Assembly: GCA_016794075.1 (NCBI GenBank)
Contig: JAEUKU010000314.1
Coordinates: forward strand, 1 to 6,429
Source: Rhodospirillaceae bacterium
GTDB lineage: Bacteria; Pseudomonadota; Alphaproteobacteria; Dongiales; Dongiaceae
Length of the DNA: 6,429 bases
Reading direction: 5' to 3'
Positions 5,771 through 6,429 of this stretch are shown here, in pieces; the stretch's first letter is position 1; each line of letters opens with the position of its first letter. A program made the position numbers and the translations under genes. Below the pieces are notes generated by a model. That model saw nothing but the letters and a program-made list of their open reading frames with translations. It was not told where the DNA came from and ran no database searches.

Positions 5771-5965
5771 ATGAACGAGGAAGCGACCTTGCTGAGCGGC
5801 TATTTCGCCATGGGCGGCTACGCGGAATTCGTCTGGTCCGCCTACGGCGTGGCGCTGCTGGTGCTCGGCGGCATGGCGCTCACCAGCTGGCGGCGACTGA
5901 AGGCGGCGCAGCGCGCGCTGCAGCGCCTTGCCGAGGCCGACCCCAATCTGGGTGACGATGCATGA
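5771..5965 (+). CDS. ccmD: Heme exporter small protein CcmD
   Basis: Small single-span inner-membrane protein of 64 residues. In System I it stabilises the CcmABC complex and helps release holo-CcmE. Residues 8-20 contain the typical FAMGGYAEFVW segment, a membrane helix spans about 22-39 (SAYGVALLVLGGMALTSW), and a basic amphipathic tail (RRLKAAQRALQRL, 41-53) ends in an acidic stretch. It starts 17 bases after ccmC with only a weak purine-rich site (GGAAACAGG) before the ATG. Its stop overlaps the ccmE start as ATGA. The frame is open far upstream across ccmC, but that part is a shadow. Position between ccmC and ccmE and the motif make the call secure despite the size. Confidence 0.93.
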   Translation: MNEEATLLSGYFAMGGYAEFVWSAYGVALLVLGGMALTSWRRLKAAQRALQRLAEADPNLGDDA

Positions 5966-6429
5966 ACCGCAAGCGGCTGCGCCTCTATCTGGTGCTGGCG
6001 AGCATGGCCGTGCTGGGCCTCGCGGCCTTCCTGGTGCTGCGCGCGCTGGACAGCGAGCTGGTCTATTTCCTGAGCCCGAGCGAGATCGCCGCCAAGCCGC
6101 CCGCGGCGGGGCAGCAGATCCGCATCGGCGGCCTGGTCGAAGCCGGCAGCGTCGACAAGAGCGGCGGCGAAGGCGTCATCGTCTTCACCGTCACCGACCT
6201 GGCGAGCCAGGTGGCGGTCAGCTATCGCGGCATCCTGCCGGACCTGTTCCGCGAGGGGCAGGGCGTGGTGGTGCAGGGCGCCTTCGACGAAGCCGGCCGC
6301 TTCGTCGCCGCCGAGGTCCTGGCCAAGCACGACGAGACCTATATGCCGCCGGAGGTGGCCAAGGCGCTGAAGGAATCGGGGCGCTGGCAGGAGACCGAAG
6401 GCCAGGGCGACGCGCAGGTGACGCAGTGA
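5962..6429 (+). CDS. ccmE: Periplasmic heme chaperone CcmE
   Basis: Membrane-anchored periplasmic chaperone that binds heme covalently, in transit from CcmC to the apocytochrome ligation complex. The predicted 155 residues are complete, with the stop codon being the last three bases of the window. An N-terminal signal anchor covers about residues 7-27 (basic MNRKRLR first), followed by the OB-fold beta barrel with RIGGLVEAGSV (54-64) and VVVQGAFDEAGRFVAAEVLA (102-121). The heme-attachment site is intact: H123 in KHDETYMPPE, with Y127 as the conserved axial tyrosine. This is the histidine-type CcmE, not the CXXXY variant. The C-terminal tail (from about 132) is the usual flexible, polar extension. 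It overlaps ccmD by four bases. Genes for CcmF, CcmG and CcmH would be expected downstream, beyond the window. Confidence 0.96.
   Translation: MNRKRLRLYLVLASMAVLGLAAFLVLRALDSELVYFLSPSEIAAKPPAAGQQIRIGGLVEAGSVDKSGGEGVIVFTVTDLASQVAVSYRGILPDLFREGQGVVVQGAFDEAGRFVAAEVLAKHDETYMPPEVAKALKESGRWQETEGQGDAQVTQ

Noticed and set aside
4859..5965. 368-codon plus-strand frame whose end is ccmD
   Set aside because: Only the last 64 codons are ccmD. The upstream part overlaps all of ccmC in another frame and gives an Arg/Ala/Gly-rich translation with no family character.

Overview
The window is GC-rich, with strong G/C preference at third codon positions. It carries a cytochrome c maturation (System I, ccm) locus next to aconitase. 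The acnA-ccm neighbourhood and the protein sequences point to an alphaproteobacterium, possibly a Rhodospirillales-like lineage. That placement is inferred from gene order and protein character, not from any search.

Layout from left to right. (1) Bases 1-1056, minus strand: the first 352 codons of an AcnA-type aconitase, cut by the window edge. (2) Bases 1057-1631: a gene-free stretch with several small inverted and direct repeats, including a 12-bp tandem repeat in the acnA leader and a perfect 13-bp inverted repeat below the toxin gene. (3) Bases 1632-2335, minus strand: a compact two-gene module, a ribbon-helix-helix antitoxin followed by a PemK/MazF-like toxin that appears to start at TTG. 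The two genes overlap by four bases, and a recognisable promoter lies in front of the antitoxin. (4) Bases 2483-3831, plus strand: ccmA and ccmB, the ABC transporter part of System I, overlapping by four bases. (5) Bases 3832-3996: an AT-richer island packed with palindromes and short direct repeats. (6) Bases 3997-4743, plus strand: an OmpA-domain outer-membrane lipoprotein. (7) Bases 4744-5024: four successive hairpins, the last a textbook intrinsic terminator. (8) Bases 5025-6429, plus strand: ccmC, ccmD and ccmE, with ccmE ending on the last base of the window.

Function. CcmAB supplies ATP-driven release of heme-loaded CcmE, CcmC with CcmD loads heme onto CcmE, and CcmE carries heme in the periplasm to the later ligation components, which are not in the window. 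The OmpA lipoprotein, which probably ties the outer membrane to peptidoglycan, has no evident role in this pathway. With its own upstream region and terminator it splits ccmAB from ccmCDE. The toxin-antitoxin pair likewise sits between acnA and ccmA.

I see no CRISPR array, rRNA, tRNA, insertion sequence or prophage gene. The genes belong to known families. The least explained parts are the repeat island before the lipoprotein and the hairpin array after it.
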